Shown: positions 1-8,553 of the stretch, in pieces
Layout of the letters: each line of letters begins with the position of its first letter
How positions within the stretch are numbered: the first letter of the stretch is position 1
NCBI GenBank assembly: GCA_945878865.1
Contig: CAMCUD010000028.1
Coordinates: 1 to 53,474, forward strand
Direction of reading: 5' to 3'
Length of the DNA: 53,474 bases
Origin: Bifidobacterium breve
GTDB lineage: Bacteria; Actinomycetota; Thermoleophilia; Solirubrobacterales; Solirubrobacteraceae
Translations under genes and position numbers: made by a program
Notes under the pieces: model-generated
Seen by the model: the letters and a program-made list of their open reading frames with translations, nothing else
Databases searched by the model: none
What the model was told of the DNA's origin: nothing

Positions 1-20
1 CGCGTGCGGACCGGCGCGGT

Positions 21-1847
21 GTGCGCGCCTTGGCCGCCGCGCTGCGGCCGCCCGAGGAGGGCGGCCCCGCACCCGCCGACGTCGAGCGCGCGGCGGCGCT
101 GCTGCTCGCCGAGATGCCCCAGACCGCCGCCGCGGCGGTGGGCGCGGCCGGGCTCGCGCTCGACGCCGCGGCGCTGGCCCGGCACCGGCGACGCGTCGAG
201 GCGCTTGCGCCGGACGCGCGCGCCGCGCTGCTCGACGCCGTCGGCGGTGCGGGCGCCGCCGGGGCGATCGCGGTCGACGGCGTCAAGACGCTCCTGCTGC
301 TCGCGGCCGGCGGCGACGGCCACGCCGCCGAGATCGCCGCGGTCGCCCACGCGCACGCACCCGCGCGCGCGGACGGGAAGCTTGACGTGGTCGACGGCAC
401 CGAGCTGGCGCCCCAGGTGCACGCCGACGCGGTCGTGATCGGCTCCGGCGCGGGCGGCGCATTCGCCGCCCGCGAGCTCGCCCGCGCCGGGCGCAGCGTG
501 GTGATCGTCGAGGAGGGGCGGCGATGGGGCGTCGACGAGCTGCGCGCGACGCACCCCGTCGCCCGCTTCGCCGGGCTCTACCGCGCCGGAGGTGCGACGT
601 TCGCCGCGGGTGCGCCGCCTGTCGCGCTGCCGATCGGGCGTGCGGTGGGCGGCACCACGGTCGTCAACTCCGGAACGTGTTACCGGCCGCCCGGGGACGT
701 CCGCGCCGCCTGGCACGCCGAGCACGGGCTGGAGCTCGCCGCGCCCGACCGCCTCGACGCCCGGCTCGACGACGTCGAGGCGACGATCGGCGTCGCGCCG
801 GTTCCGGCGGATGTCCTCGGCCGCAACGGCGCGCTGGCGCTCGCCGGCGCCCGCGCGCTGGGCTGGGACGCGGGGCCGCTGCGCCGTAACGCGCCCGGCT
901 GCCGCGGGGCGTGTCAGTGCGCGCTCGGCTGCCCGAACAACGCGAAGGCCGGCGTCCACCTCACGGCGCTGCCACAGGCGTGCGCAGCCGGAGCGCGGAT
1001 CGCCGCGCGGATCCGGGTCGACTGTGTGCTCGTCGACGACGGCGACGCGGTGGGCGTGCTGGGCCGTGACGCCGACGGCCGCGCCGTTCGCGTCCTGGCG
1101 CCGCTCGTCGTCGTCGCGGCGGGCGCGACCGAGACGCCGACCCTGCTGCGCCGCAGCGGGTTGGGTGGCCACCCACGGCTCGGGCGCAACCTGTCCATCC
1201 ACCCATCCCTCGGCGTCGCCGCGACGTTCGCCGAACCGGTGGTCGCGTGGCGCGGCGTCCTGCAGAGCGCCGGGGTCGAAGAACTTCACGCGCGCGAGGG
1301 GATCCTCATCGAGGCCACGGCGACACCGCCGGGCATGGGCTCGATGATCCTGCCGGGCACCGGAGGGCCGCTCGTGCGCCGCATGGCCCGCGCCGCGCAC
1401 GTCGCGACGCTCGGCGCGATGGTCGCCGACGCGCCGTCGGGCCGGGTGCTCGGCCGCCGCCAGGCGCTCATCGTCTACCGGCTCGCGCGTCAGGACGCGC
1501 AGCGGCTCATCCGCGCGGCCGGCGCCATGGCCGAGGTCCTCCTGGCCGCCGGTGCCGAGGAGGTCGAGCTCGGCGCGGGCGCACCCGCCGTCCACCGTGC
1601 AGCCGATCTCCCCGGCGCGCTGGGCCGGATGCGGCCGCGGCGGCTGCACGTGGCCGCGTTCCATCCCACCGGCACGGCCGCCGCAGGCGCCGATCCGGCC
1701 CGCCACCCCTGCGACCCGTTCGGCGCCCTGCGCGGCGTCCGCGGCGTCGTGGTGGCCGACGCGTCGCTGCTGCCGTCGTGTCCGGGCGTCAACCCGCAGG
1801 TGTCGATCATGGCGCTGGCCTCGGAGGCCGCGGCGTCGTCACTATGA
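21..1847 (+). CDS. GMC-family flavin oxidoreductase (possibly 5' incomplete)
   Basis: FAD-dependent glucose-methanol-choline oxidoreductase, probably oxidising an alcohol. A dinucleotide-binding signature GSGAGG sits at residues 141-146. A cysteine-rich stretch (CRGACQCALGC, about residues 293-303) resembles that of long-chain alcohol oxidases. The C-terminus has the family's HPTGT and NPQVSIMALA motifs, which carry the catalytic His and Asn/His region. About 130 residues precede the FAD domain, as in the long-chain fatty alcohol oxidase branch. The frame is open to the left edge of the window, so the GTG at 21 may not be the true start. The next gene begins 9 bases after the stop. The family is clear; the substrate cannot be read from the sequence. 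Confidence 0.85.
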   Translation: MRALAAALRPPEEGGPAPADVERAAALLLAEMPQTAAAAVGAAGLALDAAALARHRRRVEALAPDARAALLDAVGGAGAAGAIAVDGVKTLLLLAAGGDGHAAEIAAVAHAHAPARADGKLDVVDGTELAPQVHADAVVIGSGAGGAFAARELARAGRSVVIVEEGRRWGVDELRATHPVARFAGLYRAGGATFAAGAPPVALPIGRAVGGTTVVNSGTCYRPPGDVRAAWHAEHGLELAAPDRLDARLDDVEATIGVAPVPADVLGRNGALALAGARALGWDAGPLRRNAPGCRGACQCALGCPNNAKAGVHLTALPQACAAGARIAARIRVDCVLVDDGDAVGVLGRDADGRAVRVLAPLVVVAAGATETPTLLRRSGLGGHPRLGRNLSIHPSLGVAATFAEPVVAWRGVLQSAGVEELHAREGILIEATATPPGMGSMILPGTGGPLVRRMARAAHVATLGAMVADAPSGRVLGRRQALIVYRLARQDAQRLIRAAGAMAEVLLAAGAEEVELGAGAPAVHRAADLPGALGRMRPRRLHVAAFHPTGTAAAGADPARHPCDPFGALRGVRGVVVADASLLPSCPGVNPQVSIMALASEAAASSL

Positions 1848-1848
1848 T
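1843..1848 (+). promoter_or_regulatory. Candidate -10 box TATGAT, leaderless promoter
   Basis: TATGAT lies 8 bases before the ATG at 1857 and overlaps the stop codon of the preceding gene. This spacing would put the transcription start at or within a few bases of the start codon. No convincing -35 is seen. Actinobacteria commonly use such leaderless promoters. Confidence 0.4.
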
Positions 1849-1856
1849 CCGGCGCG

Positions 1857-3038
1857 ATGCCCGTACGAGCCACGAAGCGCGGCGACGCGCGCACCCCGAT
1901 CTCCGGTGATTACGACGTCCTGATCTGCGGCGCGAGCTTCGCCGGCCTCACGGTCGCGCGCGAGCTTGCCGGCACCGGGGCGAACGTCCTGGTGCTCGAC
2001 CGCTACGAGATCGGCGAGCGTCAGACGTCCGCGTGCGCCGCGCCCACGGAGTGGCTCGACAAGCTCGGCCTCGGCCCGGCCGTCAAGCAGACCTTCCAGG
2101 ACTTGCTGGTCCACCGCCCCGCCAAGCACTTCGGCGATCCGCCGCGCGACCATCGCTGGACGCTGCCGTGGACGTTCTCGACGTTCGACTACCGCCACCT
2201 CTGCGCGCTGCTCGCCGAGCAGGGCGAGGCCGAGTTCGACACGGCGAAGGTCGAGCGCCGCGGCGCCGAGGGCGACGGCCAGCTCATCACGGTCGTGACC
2301 GACCGCGGCGAGCTGCGCGCGCCGATCGTCATCGACGCGCTCGGCTGGCGCCGGGTGCTCAGCCAGCGCAGCACGATCCAGCCGCCCAAGGCCACGCTGT
2401 CGCGCGGGCTCGAGGTCCACCCGCCCGCCAATGGCGTCGACCTCGAGCTCTGGCTCGACCCGAAGTACATCGGCCCGGGCTACAGCTGGGCGTTCCCCGC
2501 CGACGACGAGGTCCGCATCGGCGTCGGCTCCTTCGACCCTGCGCTCGACGTCAAGCAGCCCACGCTCGAGCTCGTCGCCGACGAGGGCCTGCCGGCCGAG
2601 GGGTGGCAGGGCAACTACATCCCGCACAAGCTCCGCCGGGCGACCGAGGATGGCGTCTTCTTCGTCGGCGACAGCGCTGGGCACTGCCTGCCGACCACCG
2701 CCGAGGGCATCCGGCCGGCCCTGTACTTCGGCCTGGCGCTCGGCCGCGAGCTGCGCGCCGTGATCGAGGGGCGGCAGAGCCGCGAGCAGGCGCTGCAGCG
2801 CTACGCCGCGTTCCATGACGAGCATCGCTTCGCCTACGACTGGCTGCTGCGCGTCCAGCGGATGGTCGGCTTCGCCAACCCGCGGCCGCTCATGGACACC
2901 GCGATGAAGCTCTTCACCCGCCAGGGGTTCGTGGACTGGTCGTTCAACCACTACCTCGACATCTGCCCGCCGTCGTTCATCGACGACGGAGCCCCGGTCG
3001 CCACGCCGCAGCAGGCGCCGGTCGCCGCCCTCGCCTGA
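1857..3038 (+). CDS. Geranylgeranyl-reductase-like FAD-dependent oxidoreductase
   Basis: Single-domain flavoprotein of 393 residues in the geranylgeranyl reductase / PHBH-like group. The N-terminal FAD site is a variant Rossmann motif (GASFAGLTVARELA, about residues 25-38), followed by an acidic residue that would bind the ribose (VLVLDR). The second FAD motif, FFVGDSAGHCLPTTAEGIRPA, lies near residues 268-288. Relatives reduce isoprenoid double bonds of lipids, quinones or carotenoids, or act as halogenase-like or monooxygenase-like enzymes. The start is the ATG 9 bases after the GMC gene. No Shine-Dalgarno sequence is obvious, but a TATGAT box lies immediately upstream. Partnership with the GMC oxidase is suggested only by adjacency. 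Confidence 0.8.
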   Translation: MPVRATKRGDARTPISGDYDVLICGASFAGLTVARELAGTGANVLVLDRYEIGERQTSACAAPTEWLDKLGLGPAVKQTFQDLLVHRPAKHFGDPPRDHRWTLPWTFSTFDYRHLCALLAEQGEAEFDTAKVERRGAEGDGQLITVVTDRGELRAPIVIDALGWRRVLSQRSTIQPPKATLSRGLEVHPPANGVDLELWLDPKYIGPGYSWAFPADDEVRIGVGSFDPALDVKQPTLELVADEGLPAEGWQGNYIPHKLRRATEDGVFFVGDSAGHCLPTTAEGIRPALYFGLALGRELRAVIEGRQSREQALQRYAAFHDEHRFAYDWLLRVQRMVGFANPRPLMDTAMKLFTRQGFVDWSFNHYLDICPPSFIDDGAPVATPQQAPVAALA

Positions 3039-3057
3039 GATCCTGGCGCCCACCCCG

Positions 3058-3086
3058 CTCAAGTGGGGGTCCCCAGAACCGATGAT
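3058..3086 (+). promoter_or_regulatory. Putative FliA-type (sigma-28) promoter for the chemotaxis receptor
   Basis: CTCA at 3058-3061 and CCGATGAT at 3079-3086 are separated by 17 bases. This resembles the CTCA-N15-17-GCCGAA motility promoters known from flagellated actinobacteria and the TAAA-N15-GCCGATAA class of other bacteria. It lies about 70 bases before the receptor ATG. The sequence between the boxes can also fold (ACCCC/GGGGT), so a terminator for the upstream gene is a competing reading. Confidence 0.5.
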
Positions 3087-3157
3087 GTGAGACAAAGCTT
3101 CTGTCTTGCCTCCCGAGAGCGCCGTGGGCGCGACCGGACGGGAAAGGAATCCCCTGC

Positions 3158-5380
3158 ATGCGCGCACTTCTCCGTGTCGTCCTGGCACCGGCCACCAAGC
3201 TGCTTGACCGGCTGTCACTCGGCCTCAAGCTCGGCCTGATCGCCATCGTGCTCATCGTCCCGACGGTGTTCGTCGGCGCGCAGTACCGCAGCCAGCAGCA
3301 GACGCAGGTCGCGTTCAGCGCCAAGGAGCAGGTGGGCGTGGAGTACCTCCTCCCCGCGGAGGATCTCCTGCGGCGCCTCGTCGACTACCGGTCGGCGGCC
3401 GTCAAGAATTCCGCGGGCATGCGCGGCGCCGACCTCGCCGCCGCGCGCGCCGGCGTGCAAAAGGCCGTCTCGACGCTCGACGGCGTCGACGAGCGCATCG
3501 GCGGCGAGCTGGCGACGACGGAGGCGTGGACGAAGCTGCGGCGCTCGATCGACGCGCTCGGGAACGCGCAGGGCTCGCCCAAGGCGCTCTTCGACGCGCA
3601 TACGAAGGTCAACGCCGACGCCATCGGGCTGATCACGCTCGCGGGCAACAACTCGAACCTCATCCTCGACCCCGACCTCGACACGTACTACCTCATGGAC
3701 GGCGTCGTGGTGAAGCTGCCGACGATCGCCGAGACGGCCGGGCAGGCGGCGGACATGCAGGTCGTCATGACGGCGGACGGCGCCACCCCGACCCAGCGCC
3801 AGCGCATCGACCTGGCGGCAACGGGCGGCGTGCTGAAGTCCACCGTCGACGGGCTCATGGCCGGTCTCGCCACGGCGTACCAGAACACGAAGGACAGCGG
3901 CCTCAAGCCGGCTGTCGCGCCGGCGCAGGCCAAGCTCAAGGCCGCCGCGACGACGCAGAGCGCGCAGGTCGACAAGGCCGTCAACGGGACCGTCGAGCCC
4001 GCGCTCGCCGAGGCCGCGGGCGCCGCGACGAACACGTCGGCGAACGCGCTCTACGCTGAGATGTCCCCGCAGCTCGACCGGCTCATGGGCGTCCGGATCG
4101 ACGGCTTCCAGTCCGCGCAGCGCCGGACGCTCATCATCACCGCCCTCGTGGTGCTCCTGGGCCTCTACCTGTTCCTCGCGCTGTTCCTCGCCACGACCGG
4201 CGCCATGCGCCGGATGGTGCAGGTCGCCGACTCGATCGCCGAAGGCGACACGTCGCAGGACGTCGACGTGCGCAGCCGCGACGAGTTCGGCCGGCTCGGC
4301 GGCGCATTCGACCGGATGAGCGCCTACCTGCGCGACTCCGCCGGCGTCGCCGACCGGATTGCCGACGGCGACCTCACGGTCGAGGCGACCCCGCGCTCCG
4401 AGCGCGACGTGCTCGGCCGCGCGCTCGAGGCGATGATCGAGCGGCTGCGCGACCTCGTCGGCCGGGTCACGGCGTCGGCGTCGACGCTGACCGCCGCGTC
4501 GCGCGACATGGCGGCCACCTCGGACGAGGCGAGCCGCGCGATCGACGAGATCGCCACCGCGATGGAGCAGGTCGCCGTCGGGGCGCGCGACCAGCAGCAG
4601 TCCGTCCAGAGCACCCGGGCGGCGACGGAGTCGATCGCCCAGGCCTCGCGCGACTCCGCCGAGCAGGCCGGGGCGACGAAGACGGCCGCCGAGCAGGCCG
4701 CAGAGGCCGCCAGCGAAGGCCTGCGCGCCGCCGAGGACGCGACCGAGGCGATGCGCACCGTCCGCGAAGCGTCGGCCGACGCGAGCGAGGCGATCTCCAC
4801 CCTCGGTGACCGGTCGCGCGAGATCGGCGGGATCGTCCACACCATCAACGGCATCGCCGAGCAGACGAACCTCCTCGCGCTCAACGCCGCGATCGAGGCG
4901 GCCCGCGCGGGCGAGCACGGACGCGGCTTCGCCGTCGTCGCCGAGGAGGTCCGCCAGCTGGCCGAGGAGTCGCAGCAGGCGACGGCCTCCATCGCGTCGC
5001 TCATCGGTGAGATGCAGGCGCAGACGCAAGCCGCCGTCCAGGCCGTCGATGCCGGCGCCGAGCGCAGCGAGAAGGGCGACGAGACCGTGGCTCGTGCGCG
5101 CGAGGCCTTCGCCGCGATCGAGGCGTCCGTGCGCGGCGTGGCGCAGCGCGTCGACGAGATCGCCGGCGCGATCGGCGCGGTGGTCAGCGGTTCGGAGCAC
5201 GTCCTGGGTGACGTCGACCGGGTCGCCGCCGTCGCCGACCGCTCGACCGAGACGACCGAACACGTCTCGGCCTCCACGCAGCAGACGTCGGCGTCGACGC
5301 AGGAGATCGCCGCCGCGGCCAAGGAGCTGCAGGACACGGCCCGCGCCCTCGAGGACGCCGTCGCCGCGTTCACCGTCTAG
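3158..5380 (+). CDS. Methyl-accepting chemotaxis protein
   Basis: Membrane chemoreceptor of 740 residues. Transmembrane helix 1 is near residues 20-42 and helix 2 near 324-346, enclosing a helical extracytoplasmic sensor of about 280 residues. A HAMP domain follows ([20 protein letters not shown]), then a second HAMP-like segment ([20 protein letters not shown]) and a long coiled coil. The conserved tip [19 protein letters not shown] is near residues 565-583 and contacts CheA/CheW. No C-terminal NWETF-type tether for CheR/CheB is present. The start has a good ribosome site (GGAAAGGA). A sigma-28-like promoter lies upstream. The gene converges on the aminotransferase with a 9-base gap. The ligand is unknown. 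Confidence 0.93.
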   Translation: MRALLRVVLAPATKLLDRLSLGLKLGLIAIVLIVPTVFVGAQYRSQQQTQVAFSAKEQVGVEYLLPAEDLLRRLVDYRSAAVKNSAGMRGADLAAARAGVQKAVSTLDGVDERIGGELATTEAWTKLRRSIDALGNAQGSPKALFDAHTKVNADAIGLITLAGNNSNLILDPDLDTYYLMDGVVVKLPTIAETAGQAADMQVVMTADGATPTQRQRIDLAATGGVLKSTVDGLMAGLATAYQNTKDSGLKPAVAPAQAKLKAAATTQSAQVDKAVNGTVEPALAEAAGAATNTSANALYAEMSPQLDRLMGVRIDGFQSAQRRTLIITALVVLLGLYLFLALFLATTGAMRRMVQVADSIAEGDTSQDVDVRSRDEFGRLGGAFDRMSAYLRDSAGVADRIADGDLTVEATPRSERDVLGRALEAMIERLRDLVGRVTASASTLTAASRDMAATSDEASRAIDEIATAMEQVAVGARDQQQSVQSTRAATESIAQASRDSAEQAGATKTAAEQAAEAASEGLRAAEDATEAMRTVREASADASEAISTLGDRSREIGGIVHTINGIAEQTNLLALNAAIEAARAGEHGRGFAVVAEEVRQLAEESQQATASIASLIGEMQAQTQAAVQAVDAGAERSEKGDETVARAREAFAAIEASVRGVAQRVDEIAGAIGAVVSGSEHVLGDVDRVAAVADRSTETTEHVSASTQQTSASTQEIAAAAKELQDTARALEDAVAAFTV

Positions 5381-5389
5381 CGCATCGCC

Positions 5390-6787
5390 TCAGGTGGCGT
5401 ACGCCTCGTCGTACGCCACCTGGATGTCTCTCCCCCGCGTGCGCAGGAACTCGCCGGCGGCCTCGATCGTCCGATCGATGTCCGCGTCGCTGTGGGCGTA
5501 GGACGTGAAGCAGCGGTTGGCGTAGAACGGCTGGATGTAGATGCCGCTGCTCAGCATGTGCCCCTGGAACTCCGCGTCGATGCCGGTGTCCTTCGTCACC
5601 GCGAACGCGGCGATGTCGCGGTAGTCGACGATCTCGCGGTCGGTGAAGTACAGGCACCACATCGACCCGAAGTTCAGGCACTGGGCGGGCAGGCCGAGCC
5701 GCTGCGCCTCGGCGTTGAGCTCGGCGGAGATCCGGTCGCCCACCGCGAACAGGCGCTCGTGGACCGGTTCGCGTTCGAGGATCTCGAGCGTCTTCAGCGC
5801 GGCCGCGACGCAGACGAGCTCGCCGTTGAACGTCCCCGAGTAGGACACCGGCCCCTCCGGCTCCATGAGCGACATGATGTCGTTGCGCCCCGCCAGGCCG
5901 GACACCGGGAACCCGTTCGCCACGGCCTTGCCGAACGTCGTGAGGTCGGGCGTGACGCCGTAGAGCTCCTGGCAGCCGCCGAGCGCGTGGCGGAAGCCGG
6001 TGATCATCTCGTCGAAGATCAGGACGACGCCGTGGCGGTCGCACAGCGCGCGGACGCGTTCGAGGAACCCCGGCTGCGGCAGCAGGACGCCGCAGGCGTG
6101 GCTGATCGGCTCGAGGACGACGCAGGCGACCTCGTCGCCGTGCTCGGCGAGGTAGGCCTCCAGGCCGTCGCCGTCGTTCCAGCGCAGGACCGTCGTGAGC
6201 GCGGTGATCGCCGCCGGCGTCCCCGCCGAGACGGGGACGGTGTGCGGCGCCTCAGGCGGGCCGGCGACGTCCATGGTCGGCTTCAGCGACTGCTGGACCG
6301 CGTCGTGCCAGCCGTGGTAGTGGCCCTCGAACTTCACGACCCGCTCGCGGCCCGTGAACGCCCGGGCGACCCGGACGGCGTGATACGTCGCCTCCGTCCC
6401 GGCGCACGTGAGGATGACCTTCTCGGCGCTCGGGAGGAGCTCGACGACCCGCTCGCACAGCTCGATCTCGGCCTCGTGCGGGAGCGCGAAGAGCACGCCG
6501 CGGTCCATCGCCTCGATCACCGCCTCGCGCACCTCGGGATGGTTCTGGCCGAGCACGGACGGCCCGAACGACGCGTGGTAGTCGATGTACTCGTTGCCGT
6601 CGAGATCCCAGAGGCGGGCGCCTGCGGCCCGGACGATCGTCAGCGGGTACGGGCGCCAGTAGCGCCCGCCGCCGATGACGCCGAGCGGGGCGCTGCGCTG
6701 CGCGCGCTCGTGGAACGCCGCGGACTTCGCCGTGCGGACCGTGAGGTCCTGGCGCTCGGGCACGCGGGCGTGATCCATCTCCAGCAT
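5390..6787 (-). CDS. Class III aminotransferase, glutamate-1-semialdehyde aminomutase-like
   Basis: PLP enzyme of 465 residues in the class III aminotransferase fold, closest in style to glutamate-1-semialdehyde aminomutase (GSAM). Seen: AGTEATYHAVRVAR for phosphate binding, GHYHGWHD, the PLP-ring aspartate in LIFDEMITGFR, and the Schiff-base lysine in FGKAVANGFP (about residue 287). Its setting, last in an operon behind HyuA-HyuB and an ABC importer, argues against a role in tetrapyrrole synthesis. Transfer or 1,2-shift of an amino group on a degradation product, for example a beta-amino acid, is more likely. The ATG overlaps the hyuB stop (TGATG), so the two genes are translationally coupled. 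A paralogue occurs in the divergent operon at 19954. Confidence 0.85.
   Translation of the reverse strand: MLEMDHARVPERQDLTVRTAKSAAFHERAQRSAPLGVIGGGRYWRPYPLTIVRAAGARLWDLDGNEYIDYHASFGPSVLGQNHPEVREAVIEAMDRGVLFALPHEAEIELCERVVELLPSAEKVILTCAGTEATYHAVRVARAFTGRERVVKFEGHYHGWHDAVQQSLKPTMDVAGPPEAPHTVPVSAGTPAAITALTTVLRWNDGDGLEAYLAEHGDEVACVVLEPISHACGVLLPQPGFLERVRALCDRHGVVLIFDEMITGFRHALGGCQELYGVTPDLTTFGKAVANGFPVSGLAGRNDIMSLMEPEGPVSYSGTFNGELVCVAAALKTLEILEREPVHERLFAVGDRISAELNAEAQRLGLPAQCLNFGSMWCLYFTDREIVDYRDIAAFAVTKDTGIDAEFQGHMLSSGIYIQPFYANRCFTSYAHSDADIDRTIEAAGEFLRTRGRDIQVAYDEAYAT
5391..5422. terminator. Perfect 13-bp hairpin between convergent genes
   Basis: CAGGTGGCGTACG at 5391-5403 and its exact complement at 5410-5422 enclose a 6-base loop. 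The hairpin starts 11 bases after the receptor stop and lies inside the last codons of the opposing aminotransferase gene. It could stop transcription from either side. There is no T-run on either strand, so intrinsic termination is not certain. Confidence 0.55.
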
Positions 6788-8553
6788 CAGGCGTCTCCTC
6801 CGCGCAGCGCGGCGGTCGCCGCCTCGTCGATCTCCCCCGCGCCGGTCAGCGCGACGCCGTAGCGCTCGCGGGCGGCCTCCGGCGAGACGTAGCCGGCGCG
6901 CACGTCGCGCGCCACGAGCTCCGGATCGCGCGTGAACGGGTCTCCCATCCCGCCTCCGCCGCCCGACCGGACGACGAACGCGTCGCCGGCGCGCAGCGGG
7001 ACGTTCGTGAACTTCCCGTCGGACTCCAGGCCGAGGTCGCGCATCGTCAGCCGCCGGCCCTCTCGCACGACCGCAAACGTGTTGCTGTCGCCCTCCTGGC
7101 CGCCGCGCGCGCCCCAGGGCGCGGACTTCCAGCGGTCGAGGAAGCCGCTGACGAGCGTCTCGGCGGTGCAGGTGAACACGCGCTCGTCGCCGACGCCGCC
7201 GCGGGTGTGCCCCGGCCCGGCGGAGTCGGTGCGCAGCTCGCGCTTCTCGAAGCGCACGGGGTAGCGCGACTCCCAGACCTCGATGGACTCGTTGCCGCAC
7301 ATCGCCATGCTGTGCCACTGCGTCGTCAGGCCGTCGGCGTGCGCGCGGGCGCCTCCCCCGCCGCCGCCCAGCGCGTACCACATGAACTCGCGGCCGTCCT
7401 CGGTCGTCCCCCACCCCGGGGCGTTCAGCCCGCTGGAGTAGCTGCCCGCGGTGACGCGGTCAGGGAGCACGTCGACGAAGCAGCGCAGCGTCGTCTCGTA
7501 GATCCGCGTCGTGGAGTCCGCGGGCGCGCAGCAGACGGGCGCCGGCCACGTCGGGTTGACGATCGTCCCCTCCGGCGCGGTGATCTCGATGAGGTCGCCG
7601 ACCGCCGAGTTGAACGGCGCCTCGGCGTCGACCACCGCCTTGAGCGCGGTGTAGACCGCCGCCTTCGCGCCCGCGATGGTGCAGTTCGCCGCGCCCGCGG
7701 CCTGCGGCGCGGAGCCCGTGAGGTCGACGTGGATGCGCTCGCCCTCCTTCGTCACCTTCACCACGACCGGGAACGGGCCGTTGCCGAAGCCGTCGTCGTC
7801 AAGCGCGTCGCGCGCCTCGTAGACGCCGTCGGGGATGACCTTCAGCCGCTCGGAGAAGCGCTTGGCCGCATAGGCGAACGAATGCGTGATGCCGGCCTCC
7901 ACCCGCTCGACGCCGTACCGGGCGACGAGGTCGGCGACCCGGTCGGCGGCCACGCGGGCCGAGGCGATCTGCGCCTGGATGTCCGCCCACACCTGGTCGG
8001 GCATCCGGACGTTGCGCAGGATGAACTGCTGGACCTCGCGGTTGAGTTCCCCGCCGCGCATGAGCTTGCACGGCGGGATGATCAGCCCCTCCTGCACGAC
8101 GTGGCGCGCGAGGCCGTAGCCGCCGGCGAACATCGCGCCGATGTCCGACCAGTGCCCGCGGTTGACACTGAAGCCCAGCAGCGTGTCGCCGTGGAACATC
8201 GGGACGCAGACGATGACGTCGGACTGGTGGTCGGCGCCCTCGAACGGATCGTTGTGCATGAGCACGTCGCCGGGCGCGACTGGGCCGACCGCGGCGAGCA
8301 CCGCCTGCAGCTCCTCGTCGAGCGCGCCGATGTGCACGGGGTTGCCGCCGGCCTGCGCGAACAGCCGGCCGTCGGCGTCGAACAGCCCGCACGTGAAGTC
8401 CAGCGCCTCACTGAGGCACGTCGAGTACGCGGCGCGAACCGTCACGTTGATCATCTCGCGCACCGCCGAGAGAAAGGCGTTGCGCAGGATCTCGTCGAGG
8501 AACGGATCCTCGGTCAGCTCATGGGAGCGTGATGCGGATGTTGGCGTGCTCAT
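6787..8553 (-). CDS. hyuB: Hydantoinase B / oxoprolinase-type subunit (copy 1)
   Basis: Large subunit of 588 residues of an ATP-dependent cyclic-amide hydrolase (N-methylhydantoinase, 5-oxoprolinase or acetone-carboxylase-like family). Family hallmarks seen are DFTCGLFDADGRLFAQ, HNDPFEGADHQSD, NRGHWSDIG, QEGLIIPP, the glycine-rich GGVGDERVF and GGGGGMGDPFTRDPE near the C-terminus. HyuB works as a heteromer with HyuA, which phosphorylates the substrate. The gene overlaps hyuA by 35 bases at its 5' end and the aminotransferase by one base at its 3' end. The ATG at 8553 is the only good start before the conserved domain. The family is certain; the substrate is not. Confidence 0.93.
   Translation of the reverse strand: MSTPTSASRSHELTEDPFLDEILRNAFLSAVREMINVTVRAAYSTCLSEALDFTCGLFDADGRLFAQAGGNPVHIGALDEELQAVLAAVGPVAPGDVLMHNDPFEGADHQSDVIVCVPMFHGDTLLGFSVNRGHWSDIGAMFAGGYGLARHVVQEGLIIPPCKLMRGGELNREVQQFILRNVRMPDQVWADIQAQIASARVAADRVADLVARYGVERVEAGITHSFAYAAKRFSERLKVIPDGVYEARDALDDDGFGNGPFPVVVKVTKEGERIHVDLTGSAPQAAGAANCTIAGAKAAVYTALKAVVDAEAPFNSAVGDLIEITAPEGTIVNPTWPAPVCCAPADSTTRIYETTLRCFVDVLPDRVTAGSYSSGLNAPGWGTTEDGREFMWYALGGGGGGARAHADGLTTQWHSMAMCGNESIEVWESRYPVRFEKRELRTDSAGPGHTRGGVGDERVFTCTAETLVSGFLDRWKSAPWGARGGQEGDSNTFAVVREGRRLTMRDLGLESDGKFTNVPLRAGDAFVVRSGGGGGMGDPFTRDPELVARDVRAGYVSPEAARERYGVALTGAGEIDEAATAALRGGDA

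Noticed and set aside
1842-3218. A 458-codon open frame antisense to the geranylgeranyl-reductase-like gene
   Set aside because: No domain, biased composition, and it would run through the chemoreceptor promoter.
3215-5263. A 682-codon open frame antisense to the chemoreceptor
   Set aside because: Arg/Leu/Asp-rich sequence without any recognisable domain, fully inside a clear MCP gene on the other strand.
5390-6787. hemL of the tetrapyrrole pathway
   Set aside because: GSAM-like, but it lies in a catabolic operon, has no heme genes near it, and a second diverged copy stands in the adjacent operon.
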